Assembly: GCF_030272705.1 (NCBI RefSeq)
Contig: NZ_JARFYM010000010.1
Coordinates: forward strand, 1 to 64,000
Direction of reading: 5' to 3'
Length of the DNA: 64,000 bases
From: Rhizobium mayense
Lineage (GTDB): Bacteria; Pseudomonadota; Alphaproteobacteria; Rhizobiales; Rhizobiaceae
Part shown: in pieces, positions 43,839 through 54,078 of the stretch
Layout of the letters: each line of letters starts with the position of its first letter
Numbering within the stretch: position 1 is the first letter of the stretch
Notes under the pieces: generated by a model
Told to the model about the DNA's origin: nothing
Databases searched by the model: none
Seen by the model: the letters and a program-made list of their open reading frames with translations, nothing else
Translations under genes and position numbers: made by a program

Positions 43839-45677
43839 TCAATCCAGCGGTTTGAACCGGAAGAACTGCACATCCGACTTCGCCGCCGCCGGGATCGGCT
43901 CGAGATAGCTGGGCACATGACCCCGGCCGAGTTGAGCATAGAGCCCCTCGGGCTTCAGCTTTGAAACTTCCTTCACCTGCGGATCACCCGAGCAAAAGGC
44001 AACCAGCGTCACATGAGCGCCGCGCAGGAAGGCTTCCGCCTCCTTTGGCTCCGCAAGGCCGATATGCAGTTCGGTCAGCATGCCGCCCTGGTCGCGATGA
44101 TAGGGACCGGACAGCACGCGGTGCGGCGTGAAGCGCAGGATAGGCGAACCCATGTTGGAGGCCGCCGAAACGACGCCGGGATCGAGGCCTGCGATCGGTG
44201 CCAGCGCTTCTTTCGAGGCACAGTTCCCCGCCCCGTCCGCATCCGTGAGCGGGTCGGCGAAGAAGCCGTTTTCGATCCCGTTATAGGCGAGTGTGCCGCC
44301 GACGGCCCATACGGCGGGCACCGAGAGTAGCGTGGCGGCGACATAGAAGAAGGCCGCGCCCATATCTTCCGTGTCGGCGGCGGAGATGCGGCGAAGTTCG
44401 GCAAGCAGAAGCGCGAGCGGCGGAATGGCGAGCAGATTGGAAAACTCGGCCCCGCGCACCTGGACCAGCGCAATAATCCAGTTGATCGCCACCAGGGCCA
44501 GAAGAACGGCATGCAACCGGGCGCGCTCGCGGCGCAACATGCGGAAGATGCAAACGAGGATCGCCAGGAAGCCGGTGGCATAGAAAGCGCCCAGCGTTTC
44601 CGGCTGATGGCGGGACAAGGTGAAAATCGACTGCGCCTCGGAGACGCTGTTCAGCCACAGTTGCACCAGCATCGGATCGAGGTCGGCAAGCGGATCGCGC
44701 AGGCATTGGGGCGCGATCGCCAGCATCGTCGCAAAGACGGCCACGCCATTGGCGGCCAGCACCAGCAGACGCCACGGGCGCGATAGACGGCTGGCAAACA
44801 AGGCGGATAGCAACAGGCCGGCGGCGCCGACACTGGTCATGCTGTAAAAGCCCAGCGAGAGATTGTCGCAAGTGACGGCGGAATAAAGATGCGGCGGCAC
44901 CAGCGCAAGGAACGCGGCGCTGACGGCGATCGTCAACGTCAGGGCGAAGGCGCGGGCGGCGGGCGCGAAAACCTCGCCGTCCCAGGCCCAGAGACCGGCA
45001 ACCACCATGCAGGCGACGGCAACGAACGGCGTCGTCTCTGCACCAATGCCGAGGGCGATCGCAAGGGCAATGGCGGCGATGGCGAAATTACGCGGCCTGT
45101 AGGTCTCATCGGCCAGCATCGCGACGGTAAGCGCAACAAGACAGAGCTGCGCATTATCATGATCGATCGAGCCGGGTGCGAAGCGGCGCGATGTCAGCAC
45201 GAAGAGCGCCGTCAGACCAAGCGAGAAATGCATGCCTTCGACGCCGGCGATCCGGCGGCCGGCAAGCCCCATGAAGGTCATGAACGGCAGCACGAGCAGC
45301 AGTGGCCAGACTGTGAGCGCTGCCGCTTCCGCGTTTTCCGGCGCAAGAAACAGCCGGAAGAAGACAATGAGCCCGGCGATCGGCAAGTCGATGAAGCGCG
45401 ACCAATGCATCAACGTACCGCCTCCGAGGCCGAGGCGGTACTGCATCATGTCAAACCAGCCCTGGCCGCCGAGGAAATCACGCACCTCGACCAGACGCAT
45501 GACGTCGTCATTGTCGGGACCGACATAATCCGTGGCGTGGCGATTGAAGATCAGTAGAACAACGATGACAGCGACGCTGTAAATCAGCGAGACGAGCCCC
45601 AGCCGCGACCAGCGCGAAGGCGCTTTTTCCGCCACCGTCAACGTCGATCCGCGCGACATTTCCACCGCCTGCGCCAT
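43839..45677 (-). CDS. GT-C-like polytopic membrane protein
   Basis: The 612-residue protein has about ten to twelve membrane segments and a soluble C-terminal part from about 480. An early GPDNDDVMRL loop (D55, D57, D58) and the SIDHDNAQ loop at 170-177 match the acidic first loop and the DHxN motif of GT-C/oligosaccharyltransferase-like proteins (STT3/PglB/ArnT fold). It should transfer sugar from a lipid carrier on the outer side of the membrane. The neighbouring GT2 and GtrA genes support a surface-glycan role. Substrate unknown. Confidence 0.7.
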   Translation of the reverse strand: MAQAVEMSRGSTLTVAEKAPSRWSRLGLVSLIYSVAVIVVLLIFNRHATDYVGPDNDDVMRLVEVRDFLGGQGWFDMMQYRLGLGGGTLMHWSRFIDLPIAGLIVFFRLFLAPENAEAAALTVWPLLLVLPFMTFMGLAGRRIAGVEGMHFSLGLTALFVLTSRRFAPGSIDHDNAQLCLVALTVAMLADETYRPRNFAIAAIALAIALGIGAETTPFVAVACMVVAGLWAWDGEVFAPAARAFALTLTIAVSAAFLALVPPHLYSAVTCDNLSLGFYSMTSVGAAGLLLSALFASRLSRPWRLLVLAANGVAVFATMLAIAPQCLRDPLADLDPMLVQLWLNSVSEAQSIFTLSRHQPETLGAFYATGFLAILVCIFRMLRRERARLHAVLLALVAINWIIALVQVRGAEFSNLLAIPPLALLLAELRRISAADTEDMGAAFFYVAATLLSVPAVWAVGGTLAYNGIENGFFADPLTDADGAGNCASKEALAPIAGLDPGVVSAASNMGSPILRFTPHRVLSGPYHRDQGGMLTELHIGLAEPKEAEAFLRGAHVTLVAFCSGDPQVKEVSKLKPEGLYAQLGRGHVPSYLEPIPAAAKSDVQFFRFKPLD

Positions 45678-45893
45678 CTCGATGAAACCCCGTGTTTGAA
45701 GGACATGCGAGGCGACACGCTAACGGCTGCCGATCAAGAAAGGGTAAAGCGAAACTATGTCGCAGCCGATATCACGAGAATGTTCCGGCGGAGGTCACAA
45801 CCCGCCATTTTTCGCCCGCAGCCATAGCGTCTTATTAACGGGCAGCAGGATAAGTTCTCCTTCGGATTGTCAGTTCGGCCCCAAGTGGAAGTC

Positions 45894-46931
45894 ATGCGTA
45901 GGAATTGGTCAGAGACCATGTGGAGTGAGAGCCTGAATATCGCCGTTCTCCTGCCCTGCTACAACGAGGCCGCGACGATCGGCGACGTCGTCCGCGGTTT
46001 CCGCCAGGCGTTGCCGCAGGCGGATATCTACGTCTACGACAATAATTCCACCGACGGCACTGCGCTGCACGCCGTGCTCGCGGGTGCGACCGTTGTGCGC
46101 GAGCGCCGGCAGGGCAAGGGGCATGTGGTACGCCGCATGTTCGCCGATATCGACGCGGACATCTATGTCATGGCCGACGGTGACGGCACCTACGCGCCGG
46201 AGGATGCGGAGGAATTGATCCGTACGCTTTTGACCGAAGGCTCCGACATGGTGGTGGGCACGCGCCGCGGCGTGCACGACGATGCCGGCCGACAGGGACA
46301 CGCCTTCGGCAACCGGATCTTCAACTGGCTTTACCGAACGATCTTCGGCACTGACTTCACCGACATCTTCTCCGGTTATCGCGCCTTCTCCCGTCGCTTC
46401 GTCAAAAGCTTCCCGGCCGTTTCGGGAGGTTTCGAGATCGAGACGGAAATGTCGGTGCATGCCTCGCGGTTGAAACTGCCGGTCAGCGAGCTGGAGCTCG
46501 ATTACGGCCGCCGGCCGGAGGGTTCGCATTCCAAGCTTTCGACCTTCCGCGACGGCTGGAAGATCCTCTGGATGTTCGCGATGCTGATGAAGGAAACCCG
46601 CCCCTTCGCCTTCTTCGGCATCTTGGGCGCCATCTCCATGGAAGCGAGTATCGGCTTCTCGATCCCGGTCCTTGTCGAATTTTTCGAAACCGGCTACGTC
46701 GCCCGCATGCCTACCTGGGTGCTGTCCATGGCGCTGATGATGATTTCCTTCATGTTGTTCACGGCCGGCCTGATCCTAGATTCCGTTGCCCGAGCCCGTG
46801 CAGAACAGCTTCGCATTCACTATATGAGCTTGGCAAAGCCGATTTCCCACCGGAAACGGGCCAACCAGACGGTATCCATGGAACAGCTAGAACAGCCGAC
46901 GGGCCGGAAGAAGAAAGCCAAAATGGCATGA
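45894..46931 (+). CDS. Family 2 glycosyltransferase
   Basis: The protein of about 345 residues begins with NIAVLLPCYNEAATIGDVV (GT-A fold) and has a DGD sugar-nucleotide metal site (D95-G-D97). Two membrane segments lie at the C-terminal end (about 240-265 and 275-300). It resembles DPM1/GtrB-type enzymes that load sugar onto polyprenyl phosphate. The start is uncertain; ATG 45894 has GGAAG before it, and 45867 or 45918 are options. It overlaps the GtrA gene by 4 bp. Confidence 0.84.
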   Translation: MRRNWSETMWSESLNIAVLLPCYNEAATIGDVVRGFRQALPQADIYVYDNNSTDGTALHAVLAGATVVRERRQGKGHVVRRMFADIDADIYVMADGDGTYAPEDAEELIRTLLTEGSDMVVGTRRGVHDDAGRQGHAFGNRIFNWLYRTIFGTDFTDIFSGYRAFSRRFVKSFPAVSGGFEIETEMSVHASRLKLPVSELELDYGRRPEGSHSKLSTFRDGWKILWMFAMLMKETRPFAFFGILGAISMEASIGFSIPVLVEFFETGYVARMPTWVLSMALMMISFMLFTAGLILDSVARARAEQLRIHYMSLAKPISHRKRANQTVSMEQLEQPTGRKKKAKMA

Positions 46932-47314
46932 AAAAGCTCTTCCGTTTCCTGATTGCCGGCGGCATCGGTTTCGTCGTCGATGCAGGCGTGCTGCATTTGC
47001 TGCTCTGGTTCACGCCCTTCGGCCCCTTCGTCGGCCGTGCGATTTCGATACCGAGCGCGCTGCTCGCCACCTGGTTCCTCAACCGCAATTTCACCTTCGG
47101 CCGCTCCGACCGCTCGCTGGCGGCCGAAGGCTTCCGTTATGGTTCGGTGGGCCTGACCTCGGCATTGCTGAACTATGCCTTGTTCAGCTCGCTGCTCGTA
47201 TCCGAACCTACCCTTAAGCCGATCATTGCGCTGACCCTTACATCGGCGGCGGCGACAGCGTTCAGCTTCTTCGGCTATTCACGCTTCGTCTTCCGCCACC
47301 GGCAAAATCCCTGA
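46928..47314 (+). CDS. GtrA-family membrane protein
   Basis: The 128-residue protein has four membrane segments and the GtrA motif FLIAGGIGFVVDAGVLHLLL. GtrA proteins are thought to flip polyprenyl-linked sugars across the membrane. It overlaps the GT2 gene by four bases (ATGA), and the two plus the GT-C-like gene nearby could make and use a lipid-linked sugar. This is inferred from the set of genes only. Confidence 0.85.
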   Translation: MKKLFRFLIAGGIGFVVDAGVLHLLLWFTPFGPFVGRAISIPSALLATWFLNRNFTFGRSDRSLAAEGFRYGSVGLTSALLNYALFSSLLVSEPTLKPIIALTLTSAAATAFSFFGYSRFVFRHRQNP

Positions 47315-47323
47315 AATACCGGC

Positions 47324-48310
47324 TCAGACCGGTTCCCAGCCATCCTTTTCGCTGGCGCGGTAGATGGCGTCGATGACCTTCTGATTGAGCTTCGAGCTTT
47401 CGAGCGTCACGACTTCCGCGCCCTTGCCCAAGGCCGCCGAGGCAAAGGCTTCCGCCTCGCGCCTGTACTGACGGCTGTCGGGGAAACGGAAGATCTGAGA
47501 TTCCGAATGGTTGCGATTGGTCAGCTCCAGCTCTTCGGCGCCATAGCGGTCGGCATTGAAGGGAGACTTCACCTCGATGAAACCGTCGGTGCCGTGGAAG
47601 ACCATGACCTGGCGGGCAGCCATCTGCGTCGAGATATAGAAGCTCAGTTCGAAATCGCCGAAGTCGGCCTTGACGCTGGAATAGATGTCCGTGCCGAATT
47701 CTGGATCGCGCTCGGTAACGGCCTGGATGCGCAGGGGCTCGCGCCCGGTGACGAAGCGGGTGCTGATTGTCGGATAGACGCCGATGTCGGGAAGGCCGCC
47801 GCCACCGAGTTCCGGGATATTGCGCATATTGCCGGCATCGCGGTTGAAATAGGTGAAGGCGCCCTGGACATGGCGCAGACGGCCGATGGCGCCGGCTGCC
47901 AGCAGCGAGCGGACTTTCTGCCAGACGGGCGTATAGGTAACCATATAGGCTTCCGTCACCAGCACCTTGTTGCGGTCGCGGGCTGCAATCAGGCTGTCGA
48001 TCTCGTCGGCCTTCAGCGCGATCGGCTTTTCGCAGAGCACATGCTTGCCCGCATCGGCCGCCTTGATCGTCCATTCGACATGCTGCGAGGTCGGCAGGGG
48101 AATATAGACGGCATCGATCGTATCCGAAGCCAGCATTTCCTCGTAGGAGCCGAAAGCGTGCGGCACGGAAAAGCGATCGGCCATTTCGCGAGCTCGCGCC
48201 AGATCACGGCTGGCGACCGCCGTCACCAAACAATTTTCCGCATCCTGAATAGCCGGCACGACCAGTTCCCGGCCGATCTTCGCCGTCGACAAAATTCCGA
48301 AACGCAACAT
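47324..48310 (-). CDS. Gfo/Idh/MocA-family oxidoreductase
   Basis: The 328-residue protein has an N-terminal Rossmann domain ([16 protein letters not shown]), the motif [10 protein letters not shown] (catalytic Lys in EKP), and a C-terminal beta-sheet domain. Such enzymes oxidise sugars or inositols with NAD(P). It is convergent with GtrA, with 9 bp between. Substrate unknown. Confidence 0.86.
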   Translation of the reverse strand: MLRFGILSTAKIGRELVVPAIQDAENCLVTAVASRDLARAREMADRFSVPHAFGSYEEMLASDTIDAVYIPLPTSQHVEWTIKAADAGKHVLCEKPIALKADEIDSLIAARDRNKVLVTEAYMVTYTPVWQKVRSLLAAGAIGRLRHVQGAFTYFNRDAGNMRNIPELGGGGLPDIGVYPTISTRFVTGREPLRIQAVTERDPEFGTDIYSSVKADFGDFELSFYISTQMAARQVMVFHGTDGFIEVKSPFNADRYGAEELELTNRNHSESQIFRFPDSRQYRREAEAFASAALGKGAEVVTLESSKLNQKVIDAIYRASEKDGWEPV

Positions 48311-48525
48311 GACTTTTCCTCCTGTAGCAGGACCCGATACAGACGACCGCAGGGCGGCAAGCGCGAAGCGGTTTTCGGAGGGGATCCTTGTGAAATGATA
48401 GGCAGAGCAAGATGATAGTTCATCTCGGCCGCGATGAAACCGGATAGAACTTTATTCGGCCCTTACCCAAGGCGCAATGGCGTGATGCGGCGCCAGGCCA
48501 AAATCCGTTGGGATGCTGGAGATCG

Positions 48526-48765
48526 TCAAATTAGGTTCGTTAGCAATTCGCCCAAAATTTGAAAGAACAATTCAAAGAACAATTGAAAAAACGCTGCCGG
48601 TGAATATGCGAAGGGCCAGCTGACCGCAAGACCAACAAAGCCAAGTGCGATGGCCGCAACCAGACCATGCTTTTCCCAACCATATGCCGCACCGATGCCG
48701 ATGGCGGTCGCCGTTATGGCGAAAGCCCAGATGCACCGAAAGACGTTTGTCAAAACTCTTGGCAT
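48526..48765 (-). CDS. Small membrane protein, 79 residues
   Basis: The protein has two hydrophobic segments (about 8-28 and 33-53) and a phenylalanine-rich tail. GAGGGA precedes the start at 48765. It is followed by a gene-free stretch and preceded by a still smaller frame that overlaps its start. I know no relative. It may form a unit with the frame at 48750-48860. Confidence 0.55.
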   Translation of the reverse strand: MPRVLTNVFRCIWAFAITATAIGIGAAYGWEKHGLVAAIALGFVGLAVSWPFAYSPAAFFQLFFELFFQILGELLTNLI

Positions 48766-48860
48766 TTCTGGTCCCTCAGCGTCTGCAGCTCGTCAAGATC
48801 ATTGAGAGTAAGAGCGGCTGCGCCGAAAAATGTGGTTATGCTGAAGACAAACGTCAACAT
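48750..48860 (-). CDS. Candidate 36-residue membrane peptide
   Basis: A short frame reads MLTFVFSITTFFGAAALTL, a single membrane span, then a charged tail ending at a TGA that overlaps the start of the 79-residue gene by 16 bp. The frame is open upstream to about 48899 with non-ATG starts, so the N-terminus is unsure. It may be part of a two-gene membrane cassette. Confidence 0.32.
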   Translation of the reverse strand: MLTFVFSITTFFGAAALTLNDLDELQTLRDQKCQEF

Positions 48861-49151
48861 CCAGGCGTCGCCACCCGAGGTTGCATATACCAGCAATAGA
48901 TTAACTTAGATCTTCTACCATTAGTAAGACTACAAAGATGAAGACAAACAAGCCGGAGCCCATGCGGCATATGCGGCGCGTCTAGTCGAAATATAACGAG
49001 TTGCCGCCCAGTCACTACCGGCGATCGGCGGCCGAATAAAATAATAGTTAGTGGCATTTCCTGTGACCGGACGATAACTTGCACCGACGTCCCCTCCCCT
49101 TCCGGCCCTTTCCGCGCCGGCCTTTTTGCTCAAGTGATTTGGAGAGTTATT
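48861..49151. other. Gene-free stretch with AT-rich spacer
   Basis: I see no gene in these 290 bp apart from the small frame that starts at its left edge. It includes an AT-rich part near 48895-48990 and the pyrimidine-rich CCCCTCCCCTTCC before the aldo-keto reductase. The GGAGAG at 49141-49146 serves that gene. Confidence 0.4.
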
Positions 49152-50102
49152 ATGGAAATGCGTAAGCTTGGACGAACTGACATTTTCACCGCTCCGATCG
49201 TCTTCGGCGGCAATGTCTTCGGCTGGACGGCTGACGAGAAGACCTCCTACACCCTGCTCGATGCCTTCTTCGACGCCGGCTTCAACACGATCGACACCGC
49301 CGACGTCTATTCGCGCTGGGTTCCCGGCAACAAGGGCGGCGATTCCGAGGAAATCATCGGCAAGTGGCTGAAGCAAGGACGCGTTGCCCGCGACAAGGCA
49401 ATCATCATCACCAAGGTCGGCTCGGAAATGGGCCCCGACAAGAAGGGGCTGAAGGCGGACTACATCCTGCAAGCGGTCGAGGATTCTCTGAAGCGGCTGC
49501 AGACCGATTATATCGACCTTTATCTATCGCACTGGCCGGACCCGGAAACGCCGCATGAGGAGTCGCTCAGCGCCTATGCGAAGCTGAAGGAACAGGGCAA
49601 GATCCGCCATGCCGGCTGCTCCAACCTCAATGCAGAGCAGTTGCAAGCATCCTTCGATGCCGCCAGCAAGGCCGGCCTGCCGCGCTACGATGTGCTGCAG
49701 CCCGAATATAACCTCTATGCCCGCGACAGCTTCGAAGGCCCGCTCGCGGACCTCTGCGTCAAGGAAGAAATCGGCGTCATCACTTATTTCAGCCTTGCGG
49801 CCGGCTTCCTCACCGGCAAATACCGCAGTAAGGCTGACACCGAAGGTCGGGCGCGCGAAAATCGCGTCTCGGCTTACCTCAACGACAAGGGTTTCCGCAT
49901 TCTCGCCGCGCTCGACACCGTCGCAGCGGAGACCAAGTCGACGCAGGCCGATGTCGCACTCGCCTGGCTGCTGCGCAAAAGGGGCGTCACCGCACCGATC
50001 GCCAGCGCCACCAGCCTCAGCCAGCTCAACGCGCTAATCAATTCGACGAAGCTTTCGCTTTCCGACGAAGCCATGAGCCTGCTCGACAGGGCCGGCAAAT
50101 AA
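49152..50102 (+). CDS. Aldo/keto reductase
   Basis: The 316-residue protein is a TIM-barrel aldo/keto reductase. The catalytic set is present: Asp in NTIDTADVYSRW (Asp and Tyr), Lys in IITKVGSEMG and His in YLSHWPDPET. It uses NADPH on aldehydes or ketones. GGAGAG precedes the start. It is followed 19 bp later by an acetyltransferase gene on the same strand. Confidence 0.9.
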   Translation: MEMRKLGRTDIFTAPIVFGGNVFGWTADEKTSYTLLDAFFDAGFNTIDTADVYSRWVPGNKGGDSEEIIGKWLKQGRVARDKAIIITKVGSEMGPDKKGLKADYILQAVEDSLKRLQTDYIDLYLSHWPDPETPHEESLSAYAKLKEQGKIRHAGCSNLNAEQLQASFDAASKAGLPRYDVLQPEYNLYARDSFEGPLADLCVKEEIGVITYFSLAAGFLTGKYRSKADTEGRARENRVSAYLNDKGFRILAALDTVAAETKSTQADVALAWLLRKRGVTAPIASATSLSQLNALINSTKLSLSDEAMSLLDRAGK

Positions 50103-50121
50103 AGTAAGCAGGAACGAACTT

Positions 50122-50565
50122 ATGACCGTGGTGATCCGTGATGCCAGACACGAAGACGAAGCCCGCTGGCGCGAGCTCTGGGCTGACTATCTCGCCTTCT
50201 ACGGCGTCGGCATCGCACCCGATATCACCGACAAGACATGGCGCCGGGCCTTCGATCCGGCGTCCGCCATCTTCATGCGCGTCGCCGAAGTCGATGGGGA
50301 AGTGAAGGGTTTCACGCTCTGCCTGACGCATGAGGGCACCTGGGTCCGAGCGCCGGATTGTTATCTGGAAGACCTGTTCGTCGCCGAAAGCGCGCGTGGC
50401 CTGGGTGTCGGCAGGGCGCTGATGGACGATCTCGTCGCGCTTTGCAAAAAGAACGGCTGGGCGCGGCTCTATTGGCATACGGAAGAGAGCAACGCCACGG
50501 CCCGCAAGCTCTACGACAGCTATGTCGAGAGCGATGGACACATCCGTTACCGCATCAATTTTTAA
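50122..50565 (+). CDS. GNAT-family N-acetyltransferase
   Basis: The 147-residue protein has a GNAT fold, with CYLEDLFVAESARGLGVGRALMDDLV, the acetyl-CoA-binding R/Q-x-x-G-x-G/A-type motif (ARGLGVGRA), and a later HTEESNATARKLYDSY. It should acetylate a small amine. It follows the aldo/keto reductase gene. A palindromic repeat begins right at the stop codon. Confidence 0.86.
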   Translation: MTVVIRDARHEDEARWRELWADYLAFYGVGIAPDITDKTWRRAFDPASAIFMRVAEVDGEVKGFTLCLTHEGTWVRAPDCYLEDLFVAESARGLGVGRALMDDLVALCKKNGWARLYWHTEESNATARKLYDSYVESDGHIRYRINF

Positions 50566-50613
50566 GGCATGATCCCAAAAAGTGCGACGCGGTTTTTTGG
50601 ATAAGATCATGCC
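50566..50613. repeat. 48-nt palindromic intergenic repeat
   Basis: GGCATGATC at the left and GATCATGCC at the right are perfect 9-bp ends; inside, CCAAAAA and TTTTTTGG pair almost fully. Elements of this form are scattered between genes of Rhizobium, Sinorhizobium and Agrobacterium. Here it sits between two convergent genes, where it could act as a bidirectional terminator. Confidence 0.7.
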
Positions 50614-50616
50614 CAA

Positions 50617-51234
50617 TCAAATGACCAGTTTTGGAAATCCTTCGTAGAGGGCCGAATGATCGCCCTGCCAATTTGCCATGCCGCGCTTGGTCAGCATGCC
50701 GCGCGGCTGAGCAAAGCTCTGGATCGTCCGTTGCGACCGCTCATGCCACTGGATGTTGAAGGCCCATAATTTCGGGAAAAAGCAGAGCGATGCGTAAGGC
50801 AGGTGATCGTGGATCCACCACGCAAGCTTCTGCCAGTCGCCCGCTTCGTGGCAATTGTCGATCAGCCATGGCACGACGATGCAGACTGCCGCACCCATGC
50901 AGCCATCGAGATCGCGCATATCCCAGATATGATGCGCGGCCGTATGGGCATTGGTCGAGCAATTCAGGCCGTTCCTGTTGCCAAAGGCGTTGACTTCAGG
51001 CGCACGATAGCCGGAGCGGATATGCAGTCGGCCGAAGGTCGCTTCGAGCGGCTCCAGCAATTCCTCGCAAAGCCGGCTGCCGGACTCGATTGCTAGATCG
51101 GGGTCGTCCGGGATGTTCGGAATGCGATAAAAATCCGCGATCTCCGAATGCAGGAAATCGCGGAAGAAGAAATTCTTCGACAGCCTGACGCGGCCGAGCT
51201 CCTCCAGACCCTTCATCGATCCCGGCTTCTTCAT
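50617..51234 (-). CDS. M15-like peptidase fold protein, function unknown
   Basis: The 205-residue protein has SGYRAPEVN at 74-82 and NAHTAAHHIWD at 95-105, like the SGYRs and HxxxxxxD regions of peptidoglycan-cleaving M15 D-Ala-D-Ala peptidases. The spacing is not exact and no signal peptide is visible, so it may be an inactive or unusual member. ATG 51234 is chosen because the longer start has no support. It is convergent with the GNAT gene across the palindromic repeat. Confidence 0.6.
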   Translation of the reverse strand: MKKPGSMKGLEELGRVRLSKNFFFRDFLHSEIADFYRIPNIPDDPDLAIESGSRLCEELLEPLEATFGRLHIRSGYRAPEVNAFGNRNGLNCSTNAHTAAHHIWDMRDLDGCMGAAVCIVVPWLIDNCHEAGDWQKLAWWIHDHLPYASLCFFPKLWAFNIQWHERSQRTIQSFAQPRGMLTKRGMANWQGDHSALYEGFPKLVI

Positions 51235-51415
51235 TGTCTCTAACCCATTCTCCGTTCGTGCGGTTGGTGCGGACACTTTATTTCACACCACCGCACCGAA
51301 TTCCGTCAGCAGGGGGAACAATTCGGTTTGCGCGGTCTTGTGTAGACGTCGCTACCGGCGGCATCTCAAAAAAATCCGGCCACAAAAATCGGGCTCGAAA
51401 ATAAGGAGAGAGACA

Positions 51416-51907
51416 ATGGGCAAGAAGACGCTGGAAGATCTTTTCTACGATACGCTGAAGGACATCTACTACGCCGAAAAGCAAATCATTCGGATGCTCC
51501 CCAAGATGGCGCGCGAGGCACAATCGCCGGACCTCAAAGCCGGCTTCGAAAAACACCTCCAGGAAACCGAGGGACATGTCGAACGGCTGCAACAGGTCTT
51601 CGAACTGATCGGCAAGCGCGCGCATGGCAAGACCTGCGAAGCCATCCAAGGGATGATTGTCGAGGGCCAGGAGATTATCGAGGACTTCAAGGGAACGCCC
51701 GTTCTCGATGCCGGGCTGATTTCCGCCGTGCAGGCCGTCGAGCACTATGAGATCGCCCGCTACGGCTCGCTGCGCACCTGGGCGGAGACTCTCGGCCAAA
51801 AACAGGTCGTCCAGCTGCTCGACCAGACACTGCAGGAAGCGGGAAAAACCGACAAGACACTCTCGAAGCTGGCGATGACCGCCGCCAACCGGAAGACAGC
51901 AGCGTGA
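51416..51907 (+). CDS. Ferritin-like YciE/DUF892 protein
   Basis: The 163-residue all-helical protein matches YciE (DUF892): TLEDLFYDTLKDIYYAEKQIIRMLPKM in helix 1 and VEHYEIARYGSLRTWA in helix 4, with Glu and His residues for a two-metal site. YciE is made under osmotic stress in enterobacteria; its exact role is unknown. AAGGAGAGAGACA precedes ATG 51416. The 181 bp before it hold no gene. Confidence 0.88.
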   Translation: MGKKTLEDLFYDTLKDIYYAEKQIIRMLPKMAREAQSPDLKAGFEKHLQETEGHVERLQQVFELIGKRAHGKTCEAIQGMIVEGQEIIEDFKGTPVLDAGLISAVQAVEHYEIARYGSLRTWAETLGQKQVVQLLDQTLQEAGKTDKTLSKLAMTAANRKTAA

Positions 51908-51947
51908 TTGTCCCACGGAAAGAGCAACGGGGCGTCCCGCTGCTCTC

Positions 51948-52841
51948 CTATGGCCCGGTATATTTGAAGAAATCGATGAAAGCCCTGAGTGCCGGGCGCA
52001 TCTGGCGACGACTGGAATAATATATGCAGAAGCCGGGATAGGGTGCACACCAGTCCTCCAGCACGCGGACGAGCTTGCCGTCCGCCAATTCCTGCTGCAC
52101 GCGTATATCGAACAGATAGGCGAGGCCGGCGCCATTAATCGCCGCCAGAACCGCGAGCCTATCCTCGATCACGATCAAGGGCCCGTCGACGGCGACGATC
52201 AGCTCACGGCCATCCTTCTCGAACTCCCAGCGATAGAGAGAGCCATCGGTAAATCGTCGCTTGATGCAGCGGTGGTTGACGAGATCGCGCGGATGCAAAG
52301 GCTTCGGATTCTTCTCGAAATAGGCCGGGGAGCCGGCGATGACGGTGCGGATATCCGGCGAGACCTTCACCGCGATCATGTCCCCCTCGATGCTTTCCTC
52401 CAGCCGAATGCCGGCATCGAAGCCTTCCTTGACGATATCGCTGAAGCCATCTTCGTTGGCGATCTCCAGCGTGATATCGGGATAGGCATTCAGGAAATCG
52501 CCGAGCCGCGGGGCAAGCAGCAGGTCGGTCGCAAAGCGCGGTGCGGTGATGCGAAGGTTGCCGGCCGGACGTCCGCGGGCGGCAAGCGTATCCTCCAATG
52601 CAATATCGATCTCCTCCAGCGCCGGCGCTAAGCGCTCCAGCAGCAGCTTGCCCTCCTCCGTCGGCGCCACGCTTCGGGTGGTGCGGGCGAGCAGCCGCAC
52701 GCCGAGGCTTTCCTCGAGGCTGGAGACGGCATGGCTGACGGCGGAAGGCGCGATCGACAATTCCTTGCCGGCTGCACGGAAGCTGCGATGGGCGGCAACG
52801 GCGGCGAAGACCGCCAGTTGGGAGAGCTGAGTTCTGTTCAT
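51948..52841 (-). CDS. LysR-family regulator
   Basis: The 297-residue protein opens MNRTQLSQLAVFAAVAAHRSFRAAG with a LysR helix-turn-helix, then a substrate-binding domain. It is divergent from the aldo/keto reductase at 52978 with 136 bp between. It is likely to control that gene. ATG 52841 is chosen over 52922 to match the family start. Confidence 0.87.
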   Translation of the reverse strand: MNRTQLSQLAVFAAVAAHRSFRAAGKELSIAPSAVSHAVSSLEESLGVRLLARTTRSVAPTEEGKLLLERLAPALEEIDIALEDTLAARGRPAGNLRITAPRFATDLLLAPRLGDFLNAYPDITLEIANEDGFSDIVKEGFDAGIRLEESIEGDMIAVKVSPDIRTVIAGSPAYFEKNPKPLHPRDLVNHRCIKRRFTDGSLYRWEFEKDGRELIVAVDGPLIVIEDRLAVLAAINGAGLAYLFDIRVQQELADGKLVRVLEDWCAPYPGFCIYYSSRRQMRPALRAFIDFFKYTGP

Positions 52842-52977
52842 TGATCTAAATAATAGAACAGCCCATTTGGATTTGCATGCATTTTCATTCGTTATCGGCA
52901 GGCATAGTTTCTTGCCTGTCACGCAGCCGGCAAGGATGGCCGCTGCAGGCCAGAATTAAGCTCAAAAGGACACGATT

Positions 52978-53973
<996 letters not shown>

Positions 53974-54001
53974 GTCATCTCTCTATTTTCCCCTGCGCAA
54001 C

Positions 54002-54037
54002 ATCGGCACCGGCCTCATCGCCGGTGCCGATTTTTTT
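54002..54037. terminator. Rho-independent terminator
   Basis: ATCGGCACCGGC and GCCGGTGCCGAT pair over 12 bp with a 6-nt loop and are followed by seven T's (including the final T of the stem). It ends transcription of the aldo/keto reductase gene. The reverse strand has an A run before the stem and would work less well for phnF. Confidence 0.88.
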
Positions 54038-54078
54038 GTCCTTCAATCGCGCGGATCGGGACCGAAAGCGGGATGCGC

